This document shows, one piece after another, positions 62,866 to 64,000 of a stretch of 64,000 nucleotides of DNA. Under the pieces are notes generated by a model. It was given only the letters and a program-made list of their open reading frames with translations. It made no database searches and had not been told where the DNA came from. Both the position numbers and the translations under genes were made by a program. The first letter of the stretch is position 1; every line of letters starts with the position of its first letter. Source of the stretch: Oreocharis arfaki (Eukaryota > Chordata > Aves > Passeriformes > Paramythiidae); the NCBI GenBank assembly GCA_013398015.1, contig VZRR01011663.1:496001-560000 (forward strand). Reading direction: 5' to 3'.

Positions 62866-64000
62866 ATCTACTGGTCAATGAAACTTGATTTGCATAAACA
62901 CATTAGTGGATATAGTTCTAGTTGATGAGGGAGACAGAAGTCCATTTATTTCTGTAGGCTGCTGAGAGAAACAGAGCCACCACTTTTGCTGTGGGTATTT
63001 GATAGAAGCACTTGTAGTTCTCTGTGCAGAGCTTGCATGTTGGGTCCTGTGGGCTGTTTGATCTGTCTCACTTCAGGTCAGGATTTGGGATCCTGGCACT
63101 GAGCTGGGGAAGCCAAGTTGTTCTCGGTATGGGTATGTTCAGAACTGCTGGTGATGAGAGGGTTTTACATCATATCAGGAACCCTGTAGGATTAGGTGCA
63201 CTGCTGAGCCACAGTTTTGTCTTACAGCCATGTAAATGTTACAAGACTCACGTCAATTTGCCATCTGTGGGGTCCAGTGCTCTTTGATATGCCCTAGGGG
63301 TATCTTAGCTGGCACCCAGCGGTCTGCATCTTCCCTCCTTGTCCTTAGTCCCATAAGGGTTTCTTGGACAACATACGACGACTCAAATGACGTTAGAGAC
63401 TTGTATGTGGGTATATGCTCATCCCTATTGTGTGTCTTTTTGCTCATGCTCTAAGGATAGGATTCAATTTGAGATTTAGAGCCATTCACACAACTGCCCA
63501 TCTCTATCTAACCAAAGGTTTACGTTTCCATTATCATCTGTGGGGTCTGGGCCTTGATTCACCTGCTTACACAACCAAGGGGGCATGGTGTGCTCTAGCA
63601 TATCCAAGGCAGCCATGGGATCAGAACGGTGTGAGATGGGATTTGTAGGAGACCACTGTCCTTCTGGGGCCGCAGCTGGAGGCCAGTTAAAACACCCTAC
63701 AGAATCTGAAATTGCAGTAAACCTTTCCTGGCTAGCTGATAACTTGTTACATGCTTATTTCTTTCTTCCCTTCAAGATATAAGTGGAGACTTTTTACTCT
63801 TTCTGCTGCTTCTGCTTCACCATGCAGCGGTATGTCACCCTGCTGTCACTGTTCAATTATCACTTAATTGAAAATTGGCTTGATTATGAATTGCATGCTT
63901 ATTAAAATCAATTTAAACATAAATTGCTGTTCAATAATATACTTTGATGTCATTCAATGTTATTAGTAAAGACGCTATGCTTTTTTCCGTACTTCATTGA
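62866..64000. other. Right end of the window, unassigned
   Basis: No repeat or gene is recognised. Overlapping short open frames on both strands occur at 63024-63782. Near the end a CACCATGCAGCG|GTATGT string combines a good start context, a possible acceptor and a possible donor (see findings). Confidence 0.4.

Noticed and set aside
1..64000. tRNA, rRNA, snRNA, CRISPR arrays, operons, bacterial defence systems
   Set aside because: I looked for tRNA B boxes, regularly spaced direct repeats and operon-like gene packing on both strands and saw none. The window is vertebrate non-coding DNA, so such systems are not expected.

Overview
This window looks like a non-repeat-dense stretch of a bird genome, most likely a songbird. 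It is AT-rich and almost free of long open frames. It carries 3' ends of CR1 retroposons (tails reading like GATGATCTTTAAG...CCTTCCAACCC...ATTCTATGA) and solo LTRs of the endogenous-retrovirus families common in passerines. Alu, L1 and B-type mammalian repeats are absent. There is no sign of bacterial, phage or organellar DNA.

Layout, left to right. A truncated LTR lies at 1755-1985, and a solo LTR at 4712-5147. From 5.1 to 27.7 kb there is mostly unannotatable AT-rich sequence with some small inverted repeats, one eroded CR1 (16.5 kb) and a few short, splice-bounded open stretches on the minus strand. A long solo LTR lies at 27741-28850. CR1 scraps follow at 35.3 and 35.7 kb. An antisense long solo LTR at 40061-41384 has a perfect 5-bp target-site duplication (GTTAC). 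Two copies of a composite repeat with a CR1 tail lie at 45126-45511 and 48754-49149. A strong CpG island spans about 54440-55640, and an antisense CR1 fragment lies at 62.6 kb.

The CpG island is the one clear sign of a gene. On the minus strand it contains a near-perfect splice donor (CAG|GTAAGC, exon end at 54939). It is best read as the promoter and first exon of a gene transcribed leftwards, so that much of 1-54938 would be its introns. Downstream on that strand I find splice-bounded open segments at 43107-42972, 27055-26958, 23120-23043, 19841-19750 and 5967-5900. The last three are phase-compatible with each other and begin with an in-frame ATG, but I do not recognise the protein, and chance pseudo-exons of this quality are common in long introns. 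A weaker set of candidate exons exists on the plus strand right of the island (60915-60954, 61258-61455, 62406-62503). No protein-coding gene is identified with confidence, and almost all open frames of 60-250 codons appear to be chance products, LTR sequence or GC-rich CpG-island sequence.
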